From Clostridia bacterium (GTDB taxonomy: Bacteria > Bacillota_A > Clostridia > Oscillospirales > CAG-272), in contig JAGBRZ010000112.1 in NCBI GenBank assembly GCA_017632155.1, forward strand, positions 1 to 28,803: a DNA stretch of 28,803 bases, given 5' to 3'. The number at the start of each line of letters is the position of its first letter. Within the stretch, counting starts at the first letter, position 1. The notes below the pieces were generated by a model. That model was given only the letters and a program-made list of their open reading frames with translations, ran no database searches and was not told the origin of the DNA. Made by a program: the position numbers and the translations under genes. Shown piece by piece: positions 6,321 through 14,729 of this stretch.

Positions 6321-6635
6321 TTATTCTGCGGTGACTTCGTAAATCGGGACCGTGATCTTTATCATGGTACCCTGTCCCGCGTTCTTCTGGATGTTGCGCT
6401 CCTGATACGCCGCCACTTCGCCGCGCACGTCGATAACACGCGAGGCGGTGATGGTGCAGGCAGAGTCGTCGAGCGTCGGGAATGTAACCATAATTACAAG
6501 GTCGTCGCCCTCGATCTTTTTCTGGTTGATATCGCCCGTGTGCCATTTTCCGCCCACCTGCACTTCGACGGAGTAGATAGAGCGGAGCCACTGCTTACGG
6601 CGGTGGCTCATATATTTGTCGCTGAAATATGCCAT
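6321..6635 (-). CDS. Hypothetical tail-end protein (104 residues)
   Basis: This 104-residue protein starts MAYFSDKYMSHRRKQWLRSI and is rich in predicted beta strands (VEVQVGGKWHTGD, DLVIMVTFPTLDD, MIKITVPIYEV). ATG at 6635 follows AAAGGAG. It sits between gpI and the adhesin, so it may be a fibre-attachment or baseplate-periphery component. I do not recognise a family. Confidence 0.7.
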   Translation of the reverse strand: MAYFSDKYMSHRRKQWLRSIYSVEVQVGGKWHTGDINQKKIEGDDLVIMVTFPTLDDSACTITASRVIDVRGEVAAYQERNIQKNAGQGTMIKITVPIYEVTAE

Positions 6636-6660
6636 TTTCGGCTATCTCCTTTCGGTTGCC

Positions 6661-7602
6661 TTAATATGTCACGATGGACTTGCCGACGATTGCAGTACCT
6701 ACGACGGCCTTGTATTGTTCGCTTCCGCACTGCGGCAGGCCGTACAGCATGATTTCGACCTTCGGCTCGGTGGCCGCCATTAACAGCGTCGTGCCGCCGG
6801 TCATGATATCACGCGGATACGTGCCGCACTTGCCCTCGCCTTCGACGTATTCCGAGCCGCCCACGACGGACGTGCCGACTATAGCGGTGCCGACGACCGA
6901 GTTCATGCCGTATGAGCCGTACCTCGGGAAGTTATACACATACGGCGCGTCGGTCGGTTCGAATGCTATGGCGTCCCTCAATATCATGCCGACGGTCGCG
7001 TATTGCTCGCCGTCCGGTCCGCAGGACGTGCCGCAGTCCTCGAACTCGTATATATACCGCTTGTCGCTCGGTGCGTACTCGATGCCCGGTTCCGGTCCCT
7101 GCTGCCAGTAATAGTAAACGCCCGCGATATGCGAGCGTTCGTTTTTTGCTATTTTGGCGGCTTCGAGGAACTTTTCGTATGCCTCGGCTGTTATCGCCGG
7201 GTTCGTGGTAAGAACCGCGAAGGTGTACGGCGGTGTACCGATGTCGTACCATTCTGCCACATAGCCCTCGCCGAAGTGTACGGATATCAGGCGTTCTACG
7301 GCCCATTTTGTGCCGCGTTTCCGCTTGATCTGCTGCGCCATTTTGATCGTTTCGCGCTTTTCGTCGAGCGTCATGCCGTCGGAGTCGTACCAGTCGATAT
7401 CAAGCTCCCATGCCATCTCGTCGCACTCAGGCTCGTTTAAATTGTCGATCTGGTCCCATGTGCGTATTGTGTCGATGCGTTTCATCGGCTCGCCCATGAG
7501 CTTATTCATGGCTTTGCTTATGGCTATGGCCGCTTCATCGTCGCGCATGAAGGCCGGCAGGAGGTGCAGGAAGTCAAGTTCGGTTAATTTTATGCCGCCC
7601 AT
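6661..7602 (-). CDS. Baseplate protein gpI-like (tail protein I)
   Basis: This 313-residue protein begins MGGIKLTELDFLHLLPAFMR and matches the P2 gpI family pattern in its first ~150 residues: LLP..., a helical region with EMAWELDIDWYD, and KRETIKMAQQIKRKRGTKWAVE. It follows gpW- and gpJ-like genes in the standard order. The second half is less conserved. It contains two similar Gly/Val motifs (VVGTAIVGTSVVGG and VVGTAIVGKSIVTY), probably a duplicated beta element that connects to fibres. Together with gpJ it should form the outer baseplate wedge. Confidence 0.88.
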   Translation of the reverse strand: MGGIKLTELDFLHLLPAFMRDDEAAIAISKAMNKLMGEPMKRIDTIRTWDQIDNLNEPECDEMAWELDIDWYDSDGMTLDEKRETIKMAQQIKRKRGTKWAVERLISVHFGEGYVAEWYDIGTPPYTFAVLTTNPAITAEAYEKFLEAAKIAKNERSHIAGVYYYWQQGPEPGIEYAPSDKRYIYEFEDCGTSCGPDGEQYATVGMILRDAIAFEPTDAPYVYNFPRYGSYGMNSVVGTAIVGTSVVGGSEYVEGEGKCGTYPRDIMTGGTTLLMAATEPKVEIMLYGLPQCGSEQYKAVVGTAIVGKSIVTY

Positions 7603-7615
7603 GTTCTCGCCCTCC

Positions 7616-8962
7616 TTAATCCTTCACGACGTGGCTTACTTTGAGATTGCCGGAGAATCGTGCGACGGTCGTGCCGGGCAATTCAGTAAATGCCGGTTTG
7701 ACTATTTCGCACCGAGTCGCACCGACAAGTCCGTCCTCCCAATCCGGACGGAGGATGCGCGCACGCAGTTCGTCGGGGTTTATATCCCGGTCTAATGCGG
7801 AGCCTTGCCAGTATATGTACTGGTCTATCGCGCCGCCGTCGCCTTCGACGTTTTTCACGACTTCGGACTGGTTCGCCTTGGTCGTGTAATATGTCAGCTC
7901 GATATCGTAGTACACGACGCTCGGAGCTTCCACCTGCACATAGTCGGTAAGCGGTTTGACGTCGGCGGCGGTGCAGGCTTCGAGGACGTCCTGCAATACT
8001 TCCTCGTCGGGTATCTCACCGCCGGCGCATATCGGCACGATTTTGACACGGCCGTACATGACGCGCGTTATCTCGATCTTGACTTCGGCTGCGTCGGCAA
8101 GTGCGCCGGAGAGCGCGAGCGTCAGAAGCTCGTCCTCATATGTCGCCGTGTAGTCGGTGTCGGCCGCTGCCGGTGTGCCATCGGGCAGATATACTATAAG
8201 CGTATCGGGCAGCAGATTCGCGCCGCCTTGGAAGGCGTGACCGGCGTAGGTTTTTAACGTCCGCTCTACGGTCTCGGTCTCGGATTCCACTACGGCGTCG
8301 GAGACAAGCGTGTTTGCGGACAGTGCCCAATATTTATAGGCTTTTGCCGGTCCTGCGGTGCTGAGACGGTTTTCGGCTTCCCTGATCCGCTCGCGGTAGG
8401 GCTCGTCGCCCTCTTCATCCGCGCCGCCCTCGGTTGCGTCGAGGTTGGTTACGGTGTCAATGAGCGGCACTTCCGACACGTCCACAATTTTACTTATAGC
8501 ACCGGGTGCTATGTCGTTATAATCCGCGCCGCCTTCCTCGGCCGTTGCCGTTACGTCTACGGTGTCGGTGCCGGCTATTAATACGACGGTCGCGTCGGTC
8601 GTGAAATAATGCACGAAGTCGCCGGTCACGCGAAGCCCTGCCGGTATGATGATATTCGACGGTACCGGCTCGGTTACTCCGAAGCGCAAAGTCACCGTGG
8701 CCGGTGTAGGCGTTCTGCGGTAACAGTCGCGGGTCTCACCTATGGCGTCAAGTACGGTATGCCGCGCATGACGGAGCATTTTTTGACGGCAGGCGTCGTT
8801 TACGGAGTTGTACACCGCGACAACGATCTGCGCCAGCGTCTCGCCGGTGATGCGCCGCTCGTCGCCCGGATATAGCGGCTCATTTACGCCGTTTTCCAGT
8901 TCTTCGAGCACCGTGTCGAGGACCGTCCCCGCGTCGGTTTCGATAAATTTGAGGTCGGGCAT
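7616..8962 (-). CDS. Baseplate wedge protein gpJ-like (Baseplate_J)
   Basis: This 448-residue protein fits the Baseplate_J (P2 gpJ/Mu gp47) family. It has a helical N-terminus, a beta-rich middle (TPATVTLRFGVTEPVPSNII), the family hallmark around PYRERIREAENRLSTAGPAK followed by YKYWAL, and a C-terminal domain ending in FSGNLKVSHV. It starts at ATG 8962 after GGAGGAAGAGG, directly abutting the end of the gpW-like gene, and precedes gpI. It should form the wedge that links the central hub to the fibres. Confidence 0.93.
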   Translation of the reverse strand: MPDLKFIETDAGTVLDTVLEELENGVNEPLYPGDERRITGETLAQIVVAVYNSVNDACRQKMLRHARHTVLDAIGETRDCYRRTPTPATVTLRFGVTEPVPSNIIIPAGLRVTGDFVHYFTTDATVVLIAGTDTVDVTATAEEGGADYNDIAPGAISKIVDVSEVPLIDTVTNLDATEGGADEEGDEPYRERIREAENRLSTAGPAKAYKYWALSANTLVSDAVVESETETVERTLKTYAGHAFQGGANLLPDTLIVYLPDGTPAAADTDYTATYEDELLTLALSGALADAAEVKIEITRVMYGRVKIVPICAGGEIPDEEVLQDVLEACTAADVKPLTDYVQVEAPSVVYYDIELTYYTTKANQSEVVKNVEGDGGAIDQYIYWQGSALDRDINPDELRARILRPDWEDGLVGATRCEIVKPAFTELPGTTVARFSGNLKVSHVVKD

Positions 8963-9238
8963 TTATTCCTCTTCCTCCTTTCGCCTTATGCTTACGAGTG
9001 TTGAATAGTCGCCCATGAGTGCGTTGTCAGGCGTTGTTTCCGCGCTTTCGACGACCACACGCGGCTCGTAGGTGTTAAGCAGCCACTCGATATCTGCTAT
9101 ATTTTCGTCCTTGGCGTTCGGTTGGTCCACCAGTGCGCCGTCCCTTCCTCTCACGCGGTCGAAGGCGACCTCGCCGCGTATGATTCGCAGGAGGTTGTAT
9201 GCGCAGGTTTCGGGCGTGCCGTTTCCGTGTGCTTTCAT
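8963..9238 (-). CDS. Baseplate protein gpW/gp25-like
   Basis: This 91-residue protein has the gpW/gp25-type element CAYNLLRIIRGEVAFDRVRG and IADIEWLLNTYEPRV, matching small lysozyme-like wedge proteins of contractile tails that start sheath assembly. It lies immediately upstream of gpJ, its normal partner. ATG 9238 follows AAGGAAGG. The C-terminus is a short charged tail (RRKEEEE). Confidence 0.8.
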   Translation of the reverse strand: MKAHGNGTPETCAYNLLRIIRGEVAFDRVRGRDGALVDQPNAKDENIADIEWLLNTYEPRVVVESAETTPDNALMGDYSTLVSIRRKEEEE

Positions 9239-9252
9239 TCCTTACACCTTCC

Positions 9253-9933
9253 TTACACCAGCGTTACTTCGGATAAATACACCCAGCTGTTGATACCGTC
9301 CGGATGTCCTAAGAGCACGCGGTCGCCTTTGATCTGGCTTACCTTGTGGCTCCGCTGTTTCACCCATGACGGAATTGTCTGGCCGGTGGCGTATTTTTTG
9401 CCGGTGGGCTTTACGTAGCTGCCCACCTTGACGGTCTTTTTCGCCGCTTTTTTCGCGGTCGTGTTGGTCGCTTTTTTCGCGGCCTTTTCGCTCGTCGTCG
9501 CTTTGACCTTCAGCGCGGAGGTCGTGACCTTTACGCTGGTGGTCTCGGGGTCGTACTCCTTTAACTCAAAGGTGAGCGTCGCTAACCGCATACGGCCGAA
9601 GTCGTCCAGCTTGACGTTTCCGACGCTGACCTTACGGAGCTGCAGCTTCGGGCCGAGCTTTTTGCCGTTAAGGTAAAAATAATTTACCTTTGTGACAAGT
9701 GCCTGCCAGCTTTCGATCTCCTTCCGGACGTCCACGCCCGCGCCGGAGTGCAGGACCGTCGAAAAGCTGAGGGGGAACAGCTCGACGCCGCGCTCATTCG
9801 TGGGCCGGTTTTCTTCGGTCGCGCCGTTGTTGTCCGCCACCTGCTCGTATGAGAAGCTGAGGTCTTCAAGCGCGAGTACCTGCTTGGAGCTGACCGACCA
9901 CGTTTTCGGCCCCCATTTTGCCATTGTCGCCAT
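9253..9933 (-). CDS. gpU-like tail protein fused to a C-terminal SH3-like domain
   Basis: Residues 1 to about 130 of this 226-residue protein resemble the P2 gpU tail protein: GPKTWSVSSKQVLALEDLSF, ELFPLSFSTVLHSGAGVDVR and KLGPKLQLRKVSV, ending LTFELKEYD. A Lys/Ala/Thr-rich linker (about 135-170) leads to a compact beta-rich end (VKVGSYVKPTG, QTIPSWVKQRS, LGHPDGINSWVYLSEVTL) that looks like an SH3-like, possibly wall-binding domain. A gpU-only protein would be about 130-160 residues. It stands after the fibre cassette rather than near the tape measure. The gpU match is moderate; the C-terminal domain identity is inference. Confidence 0.72.
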   Translation of the reverse strand: MATMAKWGPKTWSVSSKQVLALEDLSFSYEQVADNNGATEENRPTNERGVELFPLSFSTVLHSGAGVDVRKEIESWQALVTKVNYFYLNGKKLGPKLQLRKVSVGNVKLDDFGRMRLATLTFELKEYDPETTSVKVTTSALKVKATTSEKAAKKATNTTAKKAAKKTVKVGSYVKPTGKKYATGQTIPSWVKQRSHKVSQIKGDRVLLGHPDGINSWVYLSEVTLV

Positions 9934-9962
9934 GCTTTTCTCCCCTTCCGTTCAGGCTGTTA

Positions 9963-10391
9963 TTATTCTGCCGCTTCGACGTAAAGCCCTACGAGGTCGG
10001 CGAGAGCATGGTAAACAGGATTTACCGTATCGCGTGTGCATTTGTATATCACGCCGTTCTGCGTGTAATACTTGCCGTTTTCCAGTACCATGTTACCCTC
10101 ATACGGGATGGGATCGTCGGCGGTGCCGGCATGGTCTTCGTCGATTACGGCATAAAGCGATTCGGTGCCGACGCTGCCCGGCTGGTATATCTCCGCCGAA
10201 GTGTGTGCCTGACGGATAACGTAGAGCTTGCCGCCATGGCTTACGCGCTTGCCGATATCGTCCTCGGTAAATGTTACGTCGGGCTTCCATCTCGGGAAGA
10301 GCGTCGGAGCGGTGAGCGCGTCTTTATCGTCGAGCGACTGTGCCGCCTTTTCGATCAGCGACCGCAGATATAAACATTCGTCCCTTGTCAT
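9963..10391 (-). CDS. Fibre-associated protein with carbohydrate-binding-like C-terminus
   Basis: This 142-residue protein starts MTRDECLYLRSLIEKAAQSL. It has LFPRWKPDVTFTEDDIGKRV, then VLENGKYYTQNGVIYKCTRD. The second motif, with spaced aromatic residues after GKYY, recalls small chitin/carbohydrate-binding (CBM5/12-like) modules on phage tails. It overlaps the upstream gene by 4 bp (ATGA), so translation is coupled. Host-wall binding is inference. Confidence 0.7.
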   Translation of the reverse strand: MTRDECLYLRSLIEKAAQSLDDKDALTAPTLFPRWKPDVTFTEDDIGKRVSHGGKLYVIRQAHTSAEIYQPGSVGTESLYAVIDEDHAGTADDPIPYEGNMVLENGKYYTQNGVIYKCTRDTVNPVYHALADLVGLYVEAAE

Positions 10392-10702
10392 GCGTCTTCA
10401 CCTCCGAGCAGTATGTTGAGAGCTTCGTCCGCGCTTATGTGCTGCGGTATCGGCTCTTGGTTTTCCGCTTCCTCGCGGGCTTTGATTATGGCTTCGGCGG
10501 CGGCCTGTACTTCCTCGCGCCATTCTTCGGGCACGTCTTCGGCGGTGATCTCTCCGTCGGCGAGCTTGAAAATATACGCTGTTTTTTCCTGTATCTCGGT
10601 CATAAGCGCGTTGTATTCTTCTTCGGTTATTTCTTCGCCATCGTAGCCGATACCGATTGCAACAAGCTTGCCGTTTTCGTCGGATATTTTGTAGTATCGC
10701 AT
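10388..10702 (-). CDS. Small fibre-cassette protein (104 residues)
   Basis: This protein begins MRYYKISDENGKLVAIGIGY with EITEEEYNALM following, a beta-hairpin then helix pattern common in small proteins between fibre and XkdX-like genes of Firmicutes phages. The remainder is acidic and helical. ATG 10702 follows GGGGTGA just after the fibre gene stop. Function is not known; it may be a fibre chaperone by position. Confidence 0.65.
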   Translation of the reverse strand: MRYYKISDENGKLVAIGIGYDGEEITEEEYNALMTEIQEKTAYIFKLADGEITAEDVPEEWREEVQAAAEAIIKAREEAENQEPIPQHISADEALNILLGGEDA

Positions 10703-10706
10703 TTTA

Positions 10707-11489
10707 TCACCCCATTACAAGCCATTGGTAAGAAGTATTTACCAAACAGGCATCCACTGTAAATGTAGATGCATTCGCTCGAAATATTTGATATCCATTT
10801 TCTAAACCAGGGTTGAAGTTTGTAGCATCACTTAACGTTTTCGCGGGAATCTTCCAAGTATAATTATTGGTATGAGCAAAAACACAAAATCCATACCCGC
10901 CACCATATATCCCATGTTCTGACTGTACAATCGAATTTTGCTTAGTATTTAACACCGTATAATGACACGTCGTACTGGTTGAAGGATGATACAAATAACT
11001 GCAATACAATCCATAATTGCTACCGCTCGTTGTATATCCCGACCCAGTTTTAATCATTAGTATCAATTTCGGCACGACCCCCAGATTGTGGGTTATGACA
11101 GTTGCGGCTGTTGTTATAGACGCGGGCGTAATTGTTCCGCTTGCAACCGCAGTAAACGATACTTTGTATTGAGATGGGTCTCCCATAAGTCCGCTAAGTG
11201 TACCCGTCTTGCCAAAAATACTAACGCCTTCCTTGATGTTAGCGGCAATCAAATTCGCGTCGCCCTTGATGGTCTGCTTGCCGCTGAGATAGGTGCCGGC
11301 CGCTATAGATTGGTCGGACGTTCCCGGCGTCCATGTTTTGGCTCCCTGCCGTGCGGTCGGCTTTACGAGGTTGGCGAGGATGTATTCCGCCATCTGTTCG
11401 GGCGTCCATGTGCTGCTTACCGAAGCCACCGAGCGTATAGCGTCGGCAAGGTTCTCCAGCGTCTCGCCCTGTATGATATACTCAGCCAT
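10707..11489 (-). CDS. Tail fibre protein with AT-rich variable C-terminus
   Basis: This 260-residue protein starts MAEYIIQGETLENLADAIRS at the ATG at 11487-11489, which overlaps the upstream stop as TAATG and follows GGGAGC; the frame opens at 11534 but that part lacks support. The middle has the fibre motif QTIKGDANLIAANIKEGVSI-FGKTGT, widespread in Firmicutes phage fibres. The last ~130 residues (about nt 10707-11130) are Tyr, Ser, Thr and Asn-rich and are encoded by visibly more AT-rich DNA than the rest. That fits an exchanged receptor-binding tip. No catalytic motif is visible. Confidence 0.78.
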   Translation of the reverse strand: MAEYIIQGETLENLADAIRSVASVSSTWTPEQMAEYILANLVKPTARQGAKTWTPGTSDQSIAAGTYLSGKQTIKGDANLIAANIKEGVSIFGKTGTLSGLMGDPSQYKVSFTAVASGTITPASITTAATVITHNLGVVPKLILMIKTGSGYTTSGSNYGLYCSYLYHPSTSTTCHYTVLNTKQNSIVQSEHGIYGGGYGFCVFAHTNNYTWKIPAKTLSDATNFNPGLENGYQIFRANASTFTVDACLVNTSYQWLVMG

Positions 11490-12007
11490 TAAAACTTGCT
11501 CCCTTCTGCACTTGCCATCGAAGCGACTGCCCATGTGCCGTTGACGACGCGCATAAACTTACCGTTGTCCGCTTCCGTGACCGCCGGAAGTCCGCCGGCG
11601 TTGAGCTCTTCCGCAGTGCGTGTGATACCCAAATCACTCAGTTTCACCTTGTGCGGGTTCTTTTCGTTGGTCATGTGCTCAATGAGCTTGGTTATCGCTA
11701 ACTTGATCTTTGGGAAGGCTGCGTTTAACTTTTCGCCGCTCACGAGTGTTGACAGTGCGGTAATATCGCCGTAGGTCGGTGCCATGTCGTTTACGCCGAC
11801 GTTATCCACTTTTTCAAGCCCGAGCTGCTCCTTTGTCACGCCGTGCGGGTTTTCTTTGTCTTTGATATGGCTTTCTATCGCCTTCTTTATAATATCGTTG
11901 CCTTCGCCCTTTTGCATGGCTTCGGCGATACCCTGCTCGACGTTGTTCATTTTTTCCTCGGTGATGACTTCGCCGTTCACCCATGTGTGCCTTTTATATT
12001 CTGCCAT
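11489..12007 (-). CDS. Tail fibre protein with NPH repeats
   Basis: This 172-residue protein starts MAEYKRHTWVNGEVITEEKM followed by NNVEQGI, a common N-terminal fibre-attachment pattern. It carries two copies of a phage fibre repeat: ENPHGVTKEQLGLEKVDN (about 52-69) and KNPHKVKLSDLGI (about 116-128). The C-terminus (GKFMRVVNGTWAVASM) is a short trimer-type end. It overlaps the next fibre gene by TAATG, so both are likely made together. It probably forms a structural shaft segment. Confidence 0.82.
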   Translation of the reverse strand: MAEYKRHTWVNGEVITEEKMNNVEQGIAEAMQKGEGNDIIKKAIESHIKDKENPHGVTKEQLGLEKVDNVGVNDMAPTYGDITALSTLVSGEKLNAAFPKIKLAITKLIEHMTNEKNPHKVKLSDLGITRTAEELNAGGLPAVTEADNGKFMRVVNGTWAVASMASAEGSKF

Positions 12008-12037
12008 TTTGCTCTCCCTCCTTTATTGATTTCCGAA

Positions 12038-13564
12038 TTAATACTCTGCTGTCGGCGGTGTAAAATTACCCGACCAGCGTGCAATATTCGAGATTCTAAA
12101 TTCGTCGATATATCCTACGAAATACGCTCTATCCGCCGAGCAATAGCTTCCGATTGCGCATTGATAATTCGCGGTATATCCCAATGATCCGACAAACGGC
12201 ACGGTAGCATATTTTACACCGTTTTTATAAGTCGTGAGGGTGTTGCCATTTCTAACAACAGCCCAATGTACCCATGTATTAACGGTATTCACAAACATAT
12301 CTACGTCATCTACGATATCCCACCATGTGGAAGTATTGACATTCGATGCGTACAGTTTTGTTTTACTGTGCCCCAGCATCAAACCGCCGAATGCTCCTAC
12401 AGAAGAATCATACGCAGAATTAAATCTTACTTGGCTGTTTGCATTTGTGATGTATTCCCACCAGTCGATTGTGAAGTCACGATCTTCAAATTCAATGGCT
12501 GTGGTAGTCAAATACGAATTACCATTAAAATACAGGCTCGTTCCGCCGAACTTGCTTCGAGTGGATGATACCGTTACTCCGTTGCTTGTTATCCGGCGGT
12601 TTCGTGCGCTGCTGTCGGTGAAGTCAGCACCGTGAAGCATAAGTACAGTATATTCGTCGACTTTGCCGCTTTCGAGAACGTTCAGCCTGCTATTTATTTC
12701 GATTATTGTAGTATTAAGCAAGGCTATAGCGTCGGTATTGGCTTTTATTGCTTCCTTAATATCGGTGAGGTCTGCCGCCGAGCCGTCCGCTCCGTCTTCT
12801 CCGTCCTTACCGTCGGTGCCGTCCTTGCCGTCGGTGCCGTCCATAACGTCGAAGGTCTGCGTCCCGTTTGCGTCGGTGATGCTGACACGGTGGCCTCCGG
12901 TTATCGCCGTTACCGTTACGGTTGGCGAGGTGCCGTCTTTTCCGTCGGCTCCATCCTTGCCATTGGTGCCGTCCTTGCCGTCGGTACCGTCTTCTCCGTC
13001 TTTGCCGTTTACGCCGTTCATTACGTCGAAGGTCTGCGTACCGTTTACGTCGGTCACGGTCACGCGGTGGCCGCCGTCGATCTCTTCCACCGTTACCGTC
13101 GGAGAGAAGCCGTCCTCGCCGTCTTTGCCATCCGCGCCGGTGCCTCCGCTGCCGCCACTGTCGCCGCTTCCGCTGTCACTTCCGCTGCTGTCTCCACCGC
13201 TGCCGCCGGATGATGATCCGCCGCCGTTCGGTGCGGATGTTGTGCCATGCGGAGCGGTGTGCGTGTGCCCTTTCAGGCTTACGCTCCCCGCCTTGACGTC
13301 GCCGCGAGGCGTTTCCACCAGTTCCGATTCGAGGTATGGCAGATATTCGCCCCACTCTCCGTCGGCTCTGCCCAATAAGAGACCGGATGCGTCGGCAAAC
13401 TCCACATAAACGACTTCGGTGCCCTTTTTAAGTACGCCGGTGTCGCCGCGAAGGTGCCACGGTATCATGATCTTTGTCGTGGGCTTTGCGCTTTCGTCGA
13501 GCGGTACCACGCGGGCGAGTTTGCCGTTGATGGACGCCACTTTGCCCTTGTAGATATTGCCCAT
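12038..13564 (-). CDS. Baseplate spike with collagen-like stalk and LamG-like tip
   Basis: This 508-residue protein starts at the ATG at 13562-13564 (TAATG overlap with gpD, GGAGGGAT upstream); the frame extends to 13909 only as a shadow of gpD. Residues 1-75 resemble an OB-type spike/gpV-like domain (YKGKVASINGKLARVV). GHTHTAPHGTT (99-109) recalls the HxH tip motif of P2 gpV-type spikes. A Gly/Ser linker (113-143) leads to two collagen-like (DGK/DGE/DGT) blocks and two near-identical beta modules (SPTVTV...GGHRV...NGTQTFDVM at about 154-182 and 213-241). A short coiled coil (about 265-300) follows, then a LamG/concanavalin-like domain (about 305-508). The last part is AT-rich. It probably joins spike and adhesin functions. 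Confidence 0.82.
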   Translation of the reverse strand: MGNIYKGKVASINGKLARVVPLDESAKPTTKIMIPWHLRGDTGVLKKGTEVVYVEFADASGLLLGRADGEWGEYLPYLESELVETPRGDVKAGSVSLKGHTHTAPHGTTSAPNGGGSSSGGSGGDSSGSDSGSGDSGGSGGTGADGKDGEDGFSPTVTVEEIDGGHRVTVTDVNGTQTFDVMNGVNGKDGEDGTDGKDGTNGKDGADGKDGTSPTVTVTAITGGHRVSITDANGTQTFDVMDGTDGKDGTDGKDGEDGADGSAADLTDIKEAIKANTDAIALLNTTIIEINSRLNVLESGKVDEYTVLMLHGADFTDSSARNRRITSNGVTVSSTRSKFGGTSLYFNGNSYLTTTAIEFEDRDFTIDWWEYITNANSQVRFNSAYDSSVGAFGGLMLGHSKTKLYASNVNTSTWWDIVDDVDMFVNTVNTWVHWAVVRNGNTLTTYKNGVKYATVPFVGSLGYTANYQCAIGSYCSADRAYFVGYIDEFRISNIARWSGNFTPPTAEY

Positions 13565-14484
13565 TAATATCCCTCCAATGGTTTCCGGAAGTATATCGTC
13601 GTCTGGTTCCGGTAGTAGTCGTGCCGCACCTTGTACACAAATACGTCGCCGTCCCACGCGCTCGCCTTGGTGGTTTTCAAGGTGAGGACGCTGGCGGCGG
13701 CATATCCGAGCTGTAGGTTTTTCGAGAACTGTCCGGTGTGGCCGTACTTGTTGGCGTCGCGGAGCAGTCCCTTTGCAAAGCGTGCGGCCTCGCCGTTCGA
13801 CGTTACAAGGATGCGCTTTTCCGGTCGGAGTACCGCTTTCGACGTAGTGCCGGGAGCGGTGAATTTGCCGGAATAGCTGCCGCTTGCCACCTCGCAGGAA
13901 CCGTAGCACTCGGCGCGGTCATCGCGGTAGGTGAACTGGCCGTTTTGATCCACGTCAAGCGTGCCGGTGGGTGCTTCGCTTTCGAGCTTGCGCTCATTGT
14001 ATACGAGCAGCTGTCCGTCGTAGAAAAGCATTTGACAGCCTTCCTGCGTACACAGCTGCCGATAATACGCGAAGTCGGTCTCGTTCTCCTGCTTCAGGTA
14101 TTGGTATACCTGATCGGTGACGCCGTACTGCTTGAAGGTGAGTCCATGCGCCGCCGCGAACTCGTTGCCGAGCTGCAGGACGCGCACGCCCTCCCCGCTG
14201 TTCGACTTCTTTGTCGTTCCGCTCTGCGGCATTGACATAGCGCGGACCGTAAAGAGGCCGTTTTCGGGTTTCATGGAGTGTATGTACATTTTACCGGTGT
14301 CGCCGGCTCCTTCCGTGAAGCGCAGCGTATCACCGATTGCCGGATTCCATTTACTCCAGATTCCCTTTGTGTCGTTGAAACGGACGACGAGCGTGTCGGC
14401 TTGCTTTTCCGCGTACATTTCGTGTACACAGTAGTTTACCGACACGTCGTTGTATATGTCCGTTCCGTTGTAGAACAGCTTCAT
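13564..14484 (-). CDS. gpD-like tail hub protein
   Basis: This 306-residue protein matches late control gene D / VgrG-type hub proteins. It begins with a beta-rich half (MKLFYNGTDIYNDVSVNYCV, VVRFNDTKGIWSKWNPAIGD), then the tell-tale region KQENETDFAYYRQLCTQEGC with QMLFYDGQLLVYNERK. In P2-type tails this trimer forms the central hub below the tube and carries the spike. It overlaps the gpX-like gene by 4 bp (ATGA) and the spike gene by TAATG, the usual X-D-V order. Confidence 0.9.
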   Translation of the reverse strand: MKLFYNGTDIYNDVSVNYCVHEMYAEKQADTLVVRFNDTKGIWSKWNPAIGDTLRFTEGAGDTGKMYIHSMKPENGLFTVRAMSMPQSGTTKKSNSGEGVRVLQLGNEFAAAHGLTFKQYGVTDQVYQYLKQENETDFAYYRQLCTQEGCQMLFYDGQLLVYNERKLESEAPTGTLDVDQNGQFTYRDDRAECYGSCEVASGSYSGKFTAPGTTSKAVLRPEKRILVTSNGEAARFAKGLLRDANKYGHTGQFSKNLQLGYAAASVLTLKTTKASAWDGDVFVYKVRHDYYRNQTTIYFRKPLEGY

Positions 14485-14729
14485 GAGTCGCTGTCCTCGT
14501 CGTCGTTATTCCGACGCCACGGCGGCAGTGTGTCCGGCGTTTCGACGTTCTCAACGATGGGCAGCCGAAGGGCTACCCCTGCCGAGAATATCAGCACCGC
14601 CGCGTGGTCGGGGTTGAAGTCGATGATGTAATGTGCGAGGGTTTCCTCGCCATACATTTCAAGCGCAAGTGCGTCGAAGGTGTCGCCCTCTCGTGTGATA
14701 TAGTCTTTATAGCCTGTTACCCTACGCAA
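14481..14729 (-). CDS. gpX-like tail protein with LysM fold
   Basis: This 82-residue protein has the short LysM/gpX pattern YITREGDTFDALALEMYGEE, AHYIIDFNPDHAAVLIFSAG, then LRLPIV. In P2-like tails gpX lies between tape measure and hub. It overlaps the tape measure gene end by 8 bp and gpD by 4 bp. The C-terminal 15 residues are acidic and Ser-rich. Confidence 0.85.
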   Translation of the reverse strand: MRRVTGYKDYITREGDTFDALALEMYGEETLAHYIIDFNPDHAAVLIFSAGVALRLPIVENVETPDTLPPWRRNNDDEDSDS

